A DNA stretch of 64,000 nt from Thermoactinospora rubra (GCF_002093975.1 NZ_KZ084327.1:99977-163976); one strand, 5' to 3'; shown: positions 43,993-52,460, counted from the first letter of the stretch. Program-made: numbers and translations. The notes: generated by a model from the letters alone, not told the origin.

Positions 43993-44841
43993 ATGTTCGA
44001 GGACTTCGCGGAAGACAAGGTCAAGGGTCTTTATGTACGGCACGGCGGGGACGGCCCCGCCGTTCTCCTCCTGCACGGCCATCCGCGCACGCACGCCACC
44101 TGGCACCGCGTCGCGCCGCTCCTCGCGGAGGACTTCACGGTCATATGTCCGGATCTGACCGGCTATGGCAGATCCGAGAAGCCGCAGAGCACGCCGGACC
44201 ACGAGCCCTACTCCAAGCGCGCCATGGCACGTGACTGCGTGGGCATGATGCGGGCTCTGGGCCACGACCGGTTCGCCGTCGCCGGTCACGACCGGGGGTG
44301 CTATGTGGCCCAGCGGATGGCCCTCGACCACCCGAGCGCGGTCACCAAGCTGGTCGTCATGGACGGGATTCCCATCGGCGAGGCCCTGGCCCGCGCCGAC
44401 GCCCGCTTCGCGGCCGCCTGGTGGCACTGGTTCTTCCTCGGCCAGACCGGCAAGCCCGCCGAAGAGATCATCAACCGTGATCCCGACGCCTGGTACGGGG
44501 GCACGCCGGAGCGGATGGGCGAGGAGGGGTACGAGGACTACCGGCGCGCCATCCACGACCCCGCGGTGGTGCACGCCATGTGCGAGGACTATCGCGCCGG
44601 GCTCGGGCTGGACCGGGAGGCCGACGACGCCGACCGGCGGGCCGGGCGGCGGATCGGGTGCCCCACCCTGTTCCTGTGGTCGGCCGGGGACGACATGGAG
44701 GAGCTGTACGGCGACCCGCTCGCCATCTGGGCGGACTGGGCCGACGACGTGCGCGGCCGGCGGATCGACTCGGGGCATCACATGGCGGAGGAGGCGCCGC
44801 AGGAGCTCGCCGCCGCGCTGCGGGACTTCCTCGGCGGCTGA
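43993..44841 (+). CDS. Alpha/beta hydrolase, haloacetate dehalogenase-like
   Basis: A 282-residue hydrolase. The oxyanion-hole motif is LLLHGHPRTHATWHRV; the nucleophile elbow GHDRGCYVAQRMALDHP carries Asp instead of Ser, as in haloalkane/fluoroacetate dehalogenases and epoxide hydrolases; the catalytic His is in DSGHHMAEEAP. The WHWFF segment in the cap resembles haloacetate dehalogenases. It probably hydrolyses a halogenated acid or epoxide, but this is family inference. The start at ATG 43993 begins the conserved fold. Confidence 0.85.
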   Translation: MFEDFAEDKVKGLYVRHGGDGPAVLLLHGHPRTHATWHRVAPLLAEDFTVICPDLTGYGRSEKPQSTPDHEPYSKRAMARDCVGMMRALGHDRFAVAGHDRGCYVAQRMALDHPSAVTKLVVMDGIPIGEALARADARFAAAWWHWFFLGQTGKPAEEIINRDPDAWYGGTPERMGEEGYEDYRRAIHDPAVVHAMCEDYRAGLGLDREADDADRRAGRRIGCPTLFLWSAGDDMEELYGDPLAIWADWADDVRGRRIDSGHHMAEEAPQELAAALRDFLGG

Positions 44842-44881
44842 CTTTCGGCGGTTACCGGCCGCGGCTGCCCGTGGCCCGCGG

Positions 44882-44938
44882 TTCTCCACAGCCCATGGTT
44901 CTCCACAGTCCACGCTTGCCCGGCCGCGGTTGTCCACA
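44882..44938 (+). promoter_or_regulatory. Cluster of three DnaA-box-like 9-mers
   Basis: TTCTCCACA at 44882-44890 and 44899-44907 (one mismatch each) and exact TTGTCCACA at 44930-44938, all in the same orientation within 57 bp, upstream of the Hen1 gene. The flanks are also alike (GGTT-box-G). The cluster fills most of the 148-bp gap. It could be a DnaA-regulated promoter or titration site; the Hen1 start is 52 bases after the last box. Confidence 0.5.
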
Positions 44939-44989
44939 GGCGGGAAATGCCGTTGCCCGGGTCGTGGGTCGCTGGGGCAGACTTGGGGC

Positions 44990-46507
44990 GTGCTTCTGAC
45001 GATCTCGACCACCGCCGCACCGGCCACCGACCTTGGCTTCCTGCTGCACAAGCATCCCGACAGGGTCCAGGAGTTCGGCCAGTCCTTCGGCACGGCGACG
45101 GTGTTCTACCCCGAGGCGGGCGAGCGGCGCTGCACCGCCGCCCTGTTGCTTGAGGTGGATCCGGTCAAGCTCGTCAGATCGCGCGGTCGCTCCTCGCCCG
45201 ACTTCAGCCTGTCGCAGTACGTCAACGACCGCCCCTACGCGGCCTCCTCCCTGCTGGCCGTGGCCCTGGGCGACGTGTTCCGCACCGCCAGGGCGGGGCG
45301 GTGCAACGCCCGTCCGGAGCTGGCCGCCACCCCGCTCCCGCTGGAGATCGCCCTGCCCGCGCTGCCCTGCCGTGGCGGGCCGGAGCTGGCCCACCGGCTG
45401 TTCGAGCCGCTCGGCTGGCAGGTGGCGGCGACAGCCGTACCTCTTGATCCGCTGTTCCCCGAGTGGGGTGACTCCCGTTACGTCACGCTGACGCTGACCG
45501 GGACCCTGCGGCTCGCCGACGCGCTCAACCATCTGTATGTGCTGCTGCCGGTGCTCGACGACGCCAAGCACTACTGGGTGGCGCCCGACGAGGTCGACAA
45601 GCTGGTGCGGGCCGGCGCGGGCTGGCTCGCGGCCCATCCCGAGCGGGGGCTGATCACGCGCCGCTACCTGGGCCGCCGCTGGTCCCTCGCCCGCGCCGCC
45701 CTGGCCAGGCTGGCGGAGCTGGGCGACGAGGTGGAGGAGGCGCTGGAGCCCGCCGTCGCCGAGGAACCGGCGGACGCCCAGACGGCGCTCGACGAGGCGG
45801 CGATCGCCGAAGCGGCGGAGACGACCGAAACAGTCGAGGGCGCCGTCGCGTCCGAGGCGCCCTCGAAGCCGTTGAACGTCCTGCGGCGCGAGGCCGTGCT
45901 CGCCACGCTGCGGGAGCTCGACGTGTCCAGCGTCATCGACCTGGGATGCGGCGGTGGGGAGCTGGTGGGCGCGCTGCTGGCCCAGCCTCGCTTCGTCCGC
46001 GTCGCCGGCGCCGACGTGTCCACCCTCGCGCTGGCCATCGCCGCCCGCAAACTCAGGCTCGACCGGATGCCCGAGGCCAGGCGCGCCCGGTTCACCCTCT
46101 TCCAGGGGGCGCTCACCTACACCGACAAGCGGTTCTCCGGCTACGACGCGGCCGTGCTCATGGAGGTGATCGAACACCTCGACCCGCCCCGCCTCCCGGC
46201 GCTGGAACGGGTCGTGTTCGGCCACGCCAAGCCCCGCCACGTCCTGGTCACCACGCCCAACGTCGAATACAACGCGCGCTACGAGTTCCTGGCCGAGGGC
46301 GCGCGCCGCCACAGCGACCACCGTTTCGAATGGACGAGGGCGGAGTTCAGGGCGTGGGCCGAGAAGGTGGCCCGGCAGTACGGCTATCGCGTCGCCCACA
46401 AGGGGGTCGGCGAGGAGGACCCCGAGCTGGGCCCGCCCACCCAGATGGCAATCTTCACCCACCAGCAGGCCTCGACCGGCGGCTCGGAGGAGGGCACCCG
46501 TGGCTGA
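44990..46507 (+). CDS. hen1: Hen1, 3'-terminal RNA ribose 2'-O-methyltransferase
   Basis: A 505-residue bacterial Hen1. The N-terminal ~250 residues are the bacterial-specific domain that activates the Pnkp ligase; an acidic Ala/Glu linker (about 245-300) follows; the C-terminal methyltransferase has VIDLGCGGG (SAM) and Mn-ligand candidates E392, E395, H396 (MEVIEHL) and H444 (HSDHRFEW). It marks the 3' end of broken RNA with a 2'-O-methyl group before Pnkp ligates it, blocking re-cleavage at that site. GTG 44990; overlaps pnkp by 8 bases. Confidence 0.92.
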   Translation: MLLTISTTAAPATDLGFLLHKHPDRVQEFGQSFGTATVFYPEAGERRCTAALLLEVDPVKLVRSRGRSSPDFSLSQYVNDRPYAASSLLAVALGDVFRTARAGRCNARPELAATPLPLEIALPALPCRGGPELAHRLFEPLGWQVAATAVPLDPLFPEWGDSRYVTLTLTGTLRLADALNHLYVLLPVLDDAKHYWVAPDEVDKLVRAGAGWLAAHPERGLITRRYLGRRWSLARAALARLAELGDEVEEALEPAVAEEPADAQTALDEAAIAEAAETTETVEGAVASEAPSKPLNVLRREAVLATLRELDVSSVIDLGCGGGELVGALLAQPRFVRVAGADVSTLALAIAARKLRLDRMPEARRARFTLFQGALTYTDKRFSGYDAAVLMEVIEHLDPPRLPALERVVFGHAKPRHVLVTTPNVEYNARYEFLAEGARRHSDHRFEWTRAEFRAWAEKVARQYGYRVAHKGVGEEDPELGPPTQMAIFTHQQASTGGSEEGTRG

Positions 46508-48968
46508 GATCCGCATCCCCGAGCTCTGCCTTGTCGTCCTGGTCGGCGTGTCGGGCAGCGGCAAGTCGACCTTCGCCGCCAGGCACTTCGCCCCGACCCA
46601 GGTGATCTCGTCCGACTTCTGCCGCGGCCTGGTCGCCGACGACGAGAACGACCAGGCGGCCACGCCGGACGCCTTCGACCTGCTGCACCACATCGTCGGC
46701 GTGCGGCTGCGCCGGGGCCTGCTGACCGTGGTCGACGCCACCAACGTCCAGGCTCCCGCCCGCCAGAGCCTCATCGAGCTGGCCAAGCGGCACGACGTGC
46801 TGGCCGAGGCGATCGTGCTCGACGTGCCCGAGTCGGTGGCGATCGCACGCAACGAGTCCAGGGCCGACCGCGACTTCGGCGCCGGCGTGGTGATCCGCCA
46901 GCGGAAGGACCTGCGCCGCTCCCTGGGCAGGATCAACCGCGAGGGCTTCAGGAAGGTCCACGTCCTGCGCGGGGTGGAGGAGATCGAGCAGGCCACGATC
47001 GCCTACGACAAGGCCTGGTCCGACAAGAAGGAGCTGACCGGCCCCTTCGACATCATCGGCGACGTCCACGGCTGCCGCGCCGAGCTGGAGGCGCTGCTCG
47101 CCAAGCTGGGCTGGCAGGGCCTGCGGCATCCCGAGGGCCGCACCGCGATCTTCCTCGGCGACCTGGTCGATCGCGGCCCCGACACGCCGGGCGTGCTCCG
47201 CCTGGTCATGGACATGGTCGAGGCGGGCACCGCCATCTGCGTGGCCGGCAACCACGAGCAGAAGCTCGTGCGCGCCCTCAACGGGCGGCAGGTCAAGGTC
47301 GCGCACGGCCTGCGGGAGTCGCTGGACCAGCTCGCCACGCAGCCGCCGGAGTTCGTCGAGCGGGCCAGGGCGTTCATGGACGGCCTGCTCAGCCACTACC
47401 AGCTCGACGGCGGGCGGCTGGTCGTCGCGCACGCCGGGCTCAAGGAGAGCTACCACGGCCGCGCCTCCGGCCGGGTGCGGGCGTTCGCGCTGTACGGCCA
47501 GACGACCGGCGAGACCGACGAGTACGGCCTGCCGGTGCGGTACCCATGGGCGGAGGAGTACCGAGGCCGCGCGATGGTGGTCTACGGGCACACCCCCACG
47601 ACCAATCCCGAATGGATCAACAACACCATCTGCATCGACACGGGAGTGGTCTTCGGGGGACGGCTGACCGCGCTGCGCTATCCCGAGCGCGAGCTGGTCT
47701 CGGTGCCCGCCGAGAAGGTCTGGTACGAACCGGTCAGGCCGCTGACCGCTCCCGGGTACCGCGACCCGGGCACGCTGGACATCGGCGACGTCCAGGGCAC
47801 CCGGCACATCGAGACCAGGTTCGGCGCCCGGGTGAAGATCGTCGAGGAGAACGCCGCGGCGGCGCTGGAGGTCATGAGCCGGTTCGCGGTCGATCCCCGC
47901 TGGCTGCTGTACCTCCCGCCGACCATGGCGCCGCCGGAGACGTCGGCCCTGGACGGCTACCTGGAGCACCCGCACGAGGCGTTCGAGGAGTTCGCCGCGG
48001 CGGGCGTCACCGAGGTCGTGTGCGAGGAGAAGCACATGGGCTCGCGGGCGATAGCCGTCCTGGCGCGCACGCCGGAGGTGGCCGCGGCGCGCTTCGGCGT
48101 GGCCGACGGCTCCAGCGGCGCCGTCTACACGCGCACCGGCCGGCCGTTCTTCGACGACATGGCGCCGCTGGTGGACAGGCTGCGCGAGGCGTGCTCGCCG
48201 TTGTGGGACGCGCTGGAGTCCGACTGGGTGATCCTCGACTGCGAGCTGCTGCCGTGGTCCGCCAAGGCCATGGACCTGATCAGGACGCAGTACGCCTCGG
48301 TCGGGGCCGCCGCGCGCGCCGCCCTCCCCGCGGCCGTGTCCGCGTTGGAGGCGGCTGCCGGGCGCGGGTTGGATGTGGGCGGACTGTTGGACCGCACCCG
48401 GCGTCGCCAGGCGAACGCTGCCCTGTTTCGCGACGCTTATGCGCGCTACTGCTGGCGCGTCGACGGACTGGAGGGCGTACGGCTGGCGCCGTTCCAGATC
48501 CTGGCCTGCGAGGGCCGCGCCACCGCGCTCGAACCGCACGCCTGGCACCTGTCCACGCTCGGGCTGCTCGACCACGAGCTGATCACGCCGACCCGGCACG
48601 TGTTCGTGTCGCTCGACTCGCCTTCGTCGCGTGCTGCCGCCACGTCGTGGTGGGAGGAGCTGACGGCGGCCGGGGGAGAGGGCATGGTGGTCAAGCCGGC
48701 CGCTCACACCCCGGGGCGTGTCCAGCCGGGGGTGAAGGTGCGGGGGAGGGAGTACCTTCGCATCATCTACGGGCCGGACTACACCGAGTCGCTGGAGCTG
48801 CTGCGCAGGCGCTTCCTCGGCAAGAAGCGGTCCCTGGCCCTGCGCGAGCACGCGCTGGGCCTGGAGGCGCTGTCCCGCCTGGCGGACGGCGAGGCGCTGT
48901 GGCGCATCCACGAGCCGGTGTTCGGCGTGCTGGCATTGGAGTCCGAGCCGGTGGACCCGCGGTTGTAG
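46500..48968 (+). CDS. pnkp: Pnkp, polynucleotide kinase-phosphatase-ligase
   Basis: An 822-residue three-domain RNA repair enzyme. Kinase: P-loop GVSGSGKST (16-24). Metallophosphatase: GDVHGC (about 186-191), GDLVDRGPD, GNHEQ. Adenylyltransferase/ligase: nucleophile lysine K511 in EEKHMGSRA. The kinase and phosphatase heal RNA ends and the ligase seals them together with Hen1. All active-site motifs are intact. Overlap with hen1 indicates coupled translation, as in the characterised two-gene operons of other bacteria. Confidence 0.95.
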   Translation: MAEIRIPELCLVVLVGVSGSGKSTFAARHFAPTQVISSDFCRGLVADDENDQAATPDAFDLLHHIVGVRLRRGLLTVVDATNVQAPARQSLIELAKRHDVLAEAIVLDVPESVAIARNESRADRDFGAGVVIRQRKDLRRSLGRINREGFRKVHVLRGVEEIEQATIAYDKAWSDKKELTGPFDIIGDVHGCRAELEALLAKLGWQGLRHPEGRTAIFLGDLVDRGPDTPGVLRLVMDMVEAGTAICVAGNHEQKLVRALNGRQVKVAHGLRESLDQLATQPPEFVERARAFMDGLLSHYQLDGGRLVVAHAGLKESYHGRASGRVRAFALYGQTTGETDEYGLPVRYPWAEEYRGRAMVVYGHTPTTNPEWINNTICIDTGVVFGGRLTALRYPERELVSVPAEKVWYEPVRPLTAPGYRDPGTLDIGDVQGTRHIETRFGARVKIVEENAAAALEVMSRFAVDPRWLLYLPPTMAPPETSALDGYLEHPHEAFEEFAAAGVTEVVCEEKHMGSRAIAVLARTPEVAAARFGVADGSSGAVYTRTGRPFFDDMAPLVDRLREACSPLWDALESDWVILDCELLPWSAKAMDLIRTQYASVGAAARAALPAAVSALEAAAGRGLDVGGLLDRTRRRQANAALFRDAYARYCWRVDGLEGVRLAPFQILACEGRATALEPHAWHLSTLGLLDHELITPTRHVFVSLDSPSSRAAATSWWEELTAAGGEGMVVKPAAHTPGRVQPGVKVRGREYLRIIYGPDYTESLELLRRRFLGKKRSLALREHALGLEALSRLADGEALWRIHEPVFGVLALESEPVDPRL

Positions 48969-49339
48969 CCACCGCCGCGTGGGCGTTCGGCAGCGGGGTC
49001 GGCTCCGGCGAGGACGTCCACCTGCCCGCGCCCCAGGGCATGGTGGCGCTCGTCGCCGCGAACGTCTTCGTGCTCGTCTTCGCCCTCTCCTGGGGCGTGG
49101 TGGTCTGGGTCCTGCTGGGCGAGATGTTCCCCAACCGCATCCGCGCCGCCGCCCTGTCGGTGGCCGCGGCCGCCCAGTGGATCGCCACCTGGCTGGTCAC
49201 GGTCTCGTTCCCGCGCCTTTCTGAGTGGAACCTGCCGCTCACCTACCTCGGCTATGCGATCTTCGCGGCGCTGTCGTTCGCCTTCGTGACGCGCTTCGTG
49301 CGGGAGACCAAGGGACGCCGCCTGAAGGAGATGGGCTAG
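48969..49339 (+). pseudogene. Remnant of an MFS sugar transporter (C-terminal ~123 residues)
   Basis: Immediately after the pnkp stop, one frame reads as the last third of a sugar porter: MVALVAANVFVLVFALSWGV, then VLLGEMFPNRIRAAAL, WNLPLTYLGYAIFAAL and the C-terminal RETKGRRLKEMG. The GEMFPNRIRAAA and RETKGRRLKE signatures are specific to the SP family. The N-terminal two thirds are missing and there is no proper start or RBS. It is probably left from a deletion joined to pnkp. Confidence 0.8.
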
Positions 49340-49348
49340 CCTGCGGAT

Positions 49349-49852
49349 GTGATCGACGACGTCCTGGGACCGTCGCTGCGGGTGCTGTTCTGCGGGATCA
49401 ACCCGGGGCTGATGTCAGAGGCGACCGGCCACCACTTCGCCCGCCCCGGCAACCGCTTCTGGCCCGCGCTGCACCTGTCCGGCTTCACCCCGCGCCGCCT
49501 CGCCCCCGCCGAGCAGGGCCTCCTCCCGTCCTTCGGGCTCGGCATCACCAACATCGTCGCCCGCCCCTCCGCGTCGGCGGCCGAGCTGACGGCCGAGGAA
49601 TTGCGTGCGGGCGCGGTACGGCTGGCCGCGCTGGTGGAGCGCGTCCGGCCCGAGGTGCTGGCCGTGCTGGGGGTTTCGGCATACCGTACGGCTTTCGCCC
49701 GGCCCAAGGCGAAGATCGGGCCGCAGGAGGAGAAGGTGGGCGGCGCCCGGGTCTGGGTGCTGCCCAACCCCAGCGGCCTCAACGCGCACTGGACGCTGGA
49801 GCGCATCGCGGGGGAGATGCGGGCCCTGCGGGAGTCGCTGGACGCCGGGTGA
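49349..49852 (+). CDS. mug: G/U mismatch-specific DNA glycosylase (Mug)
   Basis: A 167-residue uracil-DNA glycosylase superfamily protein, family 2. Catalytic motif GINPG (16-20) and NPSGLNAHW near the C-terminus are both present. It removes uracil or ethenocytosine opposite guanine, important in a GC-rich genome prone to cytosine deamination. GTG 49349 lies 9 bases after the transporter remnant. Confidence 0.9.
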   Translation: MIDDVLGPSLRVLFCGINPGLMSEATGHHFARPGNRFWPALHLSGFTPRRLAPAEQGLLPSFGLGITNIVARPSASAAELTAEELRAGAVRLAALVERVRPEVLAVLGVSAYRTAFARPKAKIGPQEEKVGGARVWVLPNPSGLNAHWTLERIAGEMRALRESLDAG

Positions 49853-50394
49853 GGTGCCTTGACGTGGGGATGCGGCGGGCGCGTGACCCCGCTTGCCGGG
49901 CATGCGTTTGAAGTGGTCTGCCTGTAGGGCGTGCGCTTGAGGTGGTCTGCAGGCGAGGCATGCGCTTGAGGTGGCCCGCCATGAGCGCGGCGGACATGTG
50001 GCCATGCGAGGGGTGTGCGTCAGGCGCCTTGCCGTGAGCGCGGCAGGCACGCGCCCCTGCCAGCCGGTGCGCTCCACCCGGTGTCGACCGCCGCGCGGAG
50101 CCCGCGTCCCCGGGTGGCGCGAGCCGTACGGCGCCGGAGGGGGCGACGACGAGCGCGTCCCCCCGCGTTCCGTGTGACGCAGGCCGTACCGTCTCGGAGC
50201 AGGCACGGTCGGATGCCGGAGACAGAGCCGGAGGATCCCCGCCCGCCCGGGCGCCGGTCCGGCGGGTCGGCGGCGGCCGGTGCCGGTGGGGCTCGGCGAT
50301 CCCGCCTGGGCGGTGCGCGACGCGCGCCAAGGCGTCGAGGCTGCGGGAAAGTCGTCCCCGGCGCCGAGGCGGCCGGGCCGCGGCCTTCGGCGCG
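49853..50394. other. Gene-free 542-bp stretch
   Basis: I see no convincing gene: readings on both strands are Arg/Pro/Gly-rich and lack an RBS. It holds the 29-bp tandem repeat at 49901-49987 and a decayed fourth copy near 50010-50040; the remainder is plain high-GC sequence, and no promoter or hairpin stands out. It may be a relic of a deleted gene. Confidence 0.6.
49901..49987. repeat. 29-bp tandem repeat, three units
   Basis: Units begin at 49901, 49930 and 49959, exactly 29 bp apart. The common core is TGCGCTTGAGGTGGTCTGC, with 2-5 differences between units. They are contiguous with no unique spacers. The period is not a multiple of 3, so it is not a protein repeat. Confidence 0.75.
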
Positions 50395-51033
50395 TCAGAG
50401 CCGGGAACGGATCACCGCGTTCCGGACGAACCCGATGACCAGCGCCGCGACCCAGATCGCCAGCAGCACCTTGAGGATTCCGAACCCGCCGAACACCAGC
50501 GCAGCGACCACGGCGACCACGACGATCGGCACGAACGGCGGCGGGCCGTGCCGGTGGCGCCGCCAGGGACGAGCCTGCCGCATGCGGCGCATCTCGCGAC
50601 GGTGGGCGTGCATCGCCGCGCGCCAGGCCCGGGGGTCGTGGTCGGGCCAGGCGAACCCCCGCCAGCCGGCCGGGTCGCGATGGCCGTGCCCGCCCCGGGA
50701 GCCGTCCCCCGGCCAGGCTGGCATCCCACGCGGACCGTCCCCCGGCCAGGCCGCCGTCCCGCGCGGGCCGTCCCCCGGCCAGGCCGTCATCCCGCGCGGA
50801 CCGTTCCCCTGACCGCCCGGGCCGTACCCCGGCCCGGGAAGGCGGCGCAAGCCGTACTCCCCGGGCAGGTCGGCGGTGACGCGGGCGAGCTCGCCCGCGG
50901 TCTTGGCGCTGAGCGCCAGGTCCAGGCGCTCGTCGAGCTCCTCCCGGGTGAGGCGGCCCTGGGCGAAGTGCTCGCGCAGCGCCGCCATCGCCTCGTCGCG
51001 CTCGGCGTCGCCGATGCGCAGCTCGTCGGTCAT
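50395..51033 (-). CDS. DUF1707 membrane protein with 11-residue tandem repeats
   Basis: A 212-residue protein. The N-terminal DUF1707 domain (about 5-58: RIGDAERDEAMAALREHFAQGRLTREELDERLDLAL) is an actinobacterial helical domain. Then comes a Gly/Pro linker with repeats GPRGMTAWPGD, GPRGTAAWPGD, GPRGMPAWPGD; next a His/Arg-rich stretch (about 115-165); and a membrane hairpin near 168-205. It lies 7 bases after the PadR gene and is likely its target operon partner. Function unknown; a membrane stress role is inferred from context only. Confidence 0.83.
   Translation of the reverse strand: MTDELRIGDAERDEAMAALREHFAQGRLTREELDERLDLALSAKTAGELARVTADLPGEYGLRRLPGPGYGPGGQGNGPRGMTAWPGDGPRGTAAWPGDGPRGMPAWPGDGSRGGHGHRDPAGWRGFAWPDHDPRAWRAAMHAHRREMRRMRQARPWRRHRHGPPPFVPIVVVAVVAALVFGGFGILKVLLAIWVAALVIGFVRNAVIRSRL
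50702..50800 (-). repeat. 33-bp tandem repeat, three units, in the DUF1707 gene
   Basis: Units 50702-50734, 50735-50767 and 50768-50800 share the core CCGTCCCCCGGCCAGGC and encode 11 residues each. A partial fourth unit follows at 50801. Because the period is a multiple of 3, copy-number change would keep the frame, so strain variation in linker length is expected. Confidence 0.85.
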
Positions 51034-51040
51034 GGTGTCC

Positions 51041-51769
51041 TCACTCCTGCTCGGAGTCGTCGCCGTCGGCCAGGATCTGGTACAGCTTGCGGCGCGTCTC
51101 GGTGAGGGTCTTGCGCGCCTGCCGGATCTGGGCCTCCGACCCGGTCTGCAGGATCTGCATCATCGCGAACGCCGACTGCCGGGCGATGTCCCACAGGTCG
51201 GCGGCGTTGTCGTCGATGTCGGGACGCATCTCGTCCCAGGGGGAGCGGACCTCGTCGGGGTGGGCCTCGATGTAGGCGCGGCCCGCGTCGGTGAGCCGGA
51301 ACGTCTTGCGCCCCTCGGCCTCCTCCGACACCACCAGGCCCTCGTCGGTGAGCTGCTGGAGGGCCGGGTACACCGCGCCGGGGCTGGGCTTCCAGCCGCC
51401 CTCGCTGCGTTCGGCGATCTCCTGGATGATCTGGTAGCCGTTGCGCGGCTCCTCGGCGAGCAGCGCCAGGATCGCGGCGCGGACGTCGCCGCGCTTGGCC
51501 TTGCGCCCGCGGCCGCCCCAGCCGTGCCGGTGGCCGAACGGGCCGCCCGGCCCGAACGGGGGACGGCCGAAGTCCCACGGGAAGGGGAACGGTCCGGGAC
51601 CGCGCCGGCCGCGGTGCCGGTGCTCGTGCGGCCCGCCCTCGCGGGGGCCGTGGTGCCGGGGGCCGCCGTGCTCCCACGCCTCGGAAAGGGCGCGGACGGC
51701 CTCGCGGGCGGCGCGCCTGAGCTGGCGCGGGTCGGGCCAGGGGCCGCCAAGTGCGTGTGTGGAACTCAT
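51041..51769 (-). CDS. PadR-family transcriptional regulator
   Basis: A 242-residue regulator. A long His/Gly/Pro/Arg-rich N-terminal tail (about 35-90) precedes the PadR winged helix (about 93-170: RGDVRAAILALLAEEPRNGYQIIQEIAERSEGGWKPSPGAVYPALQQLTDEGLV) and a C-terminal helical dimer region. It is probably an autorepressor controlling itself and DUF1707. AAGGAGT 8 bases before ATG 51769 is a good RBS. The His-rich tail might bind metal, which is speculative. Confidence 0.87.
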   Translation of the reverse strand: MSSTHALGGPWPDPRQLRRAAREAVRALSEAWEHGGPRHHGPREGGPHEHRHRGRRGPGPFPFPWDFGRPPFGPGGPFGHRHGWGGRGRKAKRGDVRAAILALLAEEPRNGYQIIQEIAERSEGGWKPSPGAVYPALQQLTDEGLVVSEEAEGRKTFRLTDAGRAYIEAHPDEVRSPWDEMRPDIDDNAADLWDIARQSAFAMMQILQTGSEAQIRQARKTLTETRRKLYQILADGDDSEQE

Positions 51770-51785
51770 GGTGATACTCCTTAGA

Positions 51786-51820
51786 CTGTTCTCGATGGGT
51801 CAAAGATATATCTAGAACAG
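51786..51820 (-). promoter_or_regulatory. PadR promoter/operator region
   Basis: CTGTTCT (51786-51792) and AGAACAG (51814-51820) form a perfect 7-bp inverted repeat with 21 bases between. A second palindrome AGATATATCT (51804-51813) lies inside. It is the only AT-rich patch near the gene and lies 17-51 bases upstream of the PadR start, so it is the likely auto-operator. Confidence 0.6.
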
Positions 51821-51889
51821 ATCGCCGGCAAGCCCCCATCTCTCACATACAGCGCACGGTGGGGTATTTAGGGACGCGGGTGATGCCGC

Positions 51890-52408
51890 TTACGTCGTGC
51901 GCCGCCGTTCGGCGAAGGCGCGGGCCTTGGCGCGGTTGCCGCAGACCCGCATGGAGCACCACCTGCGGGTACGGCTGCGCGTGGCGTCCCAGAACACCCA
52001 GCCGCACTCGTGGTTGGGGCACTGCTTGAGCCGCAGCCATTCGCCGGTGGCCGCCGTGATCACCCAGGCGCGGGCGACGGGGGTCAGCGGATCGTCGCCG
52101 CGCAGGGGATCCTCGGGGTCCAGCCGCGCGGTCAGGGGGAGGGTCCGCAGGACGGCCTCGGCCTCGGCGATCGGGGTCGGGTCGGGCGTCTCCCCGTTGG
52201 CGGCGAGCAGGCGTTCGCGCAGACCGGCGCGCAGGGCGCGGGCGCGCCTGAGGTCGGCGTCGCGCGCCTCGGCGGGCAGGCCGTGCGAGGCGAGCCAGTC
52301 GCGCAGGCCGTGGAGGGTGTCCAGGAGATCGGTGCCCTCCTCGATGTCGACGGTGTTCGCGAACGACTCCAGCAGCAGGGTCTCTCTCGTGGGTTCCACG
52401 TATTCCAT
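51890..52408 (-). CDS. ABATE/CGNR zinc-finger protein, probable regulator
   Basis: A 172-residue protein. The N-terminal ABATE domain (about 10-115) is followed by the CGNR zinc finger: CPNHECGWVFWDATRSRTRRWC and CGNRAKARAFAERRR, with four cysteines that bind zinc and the CGNR signature. Such proteins are thought to be transcription regulators of neighbouring transporters. It is divergent from an MFS gene with a palindrome between. ATG 52408 is the family-typical start. Confidence 0.87.
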   Translation of the reverse strand: MEYVEPTRETLLLESFANTVDIEEGTDLLDTLHGLRDWLASHGLPAEARDADLRRARALRAGLRERLLAANGETPDPTPIAEAEAVLRTLPLTARLDPEDPLRGDDPLTPVARAWVITAATGEWLRLKQCPNHECGWVFWDATRSRTRRWCSMRVCGNRAKARAFAERRRTT

Positions 52409-52416
52409 CAAACCAC

Positions 52417-52443
52417 TTAGCCGGTTATGCTCTAACCTGCTAA
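52417..52443. promoter_or_regulatory. Long palindrome between CGNR and MFS genes
   Basis: TTAGCCGGTTA (52417-52427) is mirrored by TAACCTGCTAA (52433-52443) with one mismatch and a 5-base centre. It spans most of the 52-bp divergent gap, the expected place for an operator of the CGNR protein. Confidence 0.65.
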
Positions 52444-52460
52444 TCCGATAGGTGGTGAAG

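Noticed and set aside
49901..49987. 29-bp repeats as a CRISPR array
   Set aside because: Units are contiguous with no spacers, they diverge from one another, and no cas genes are present.
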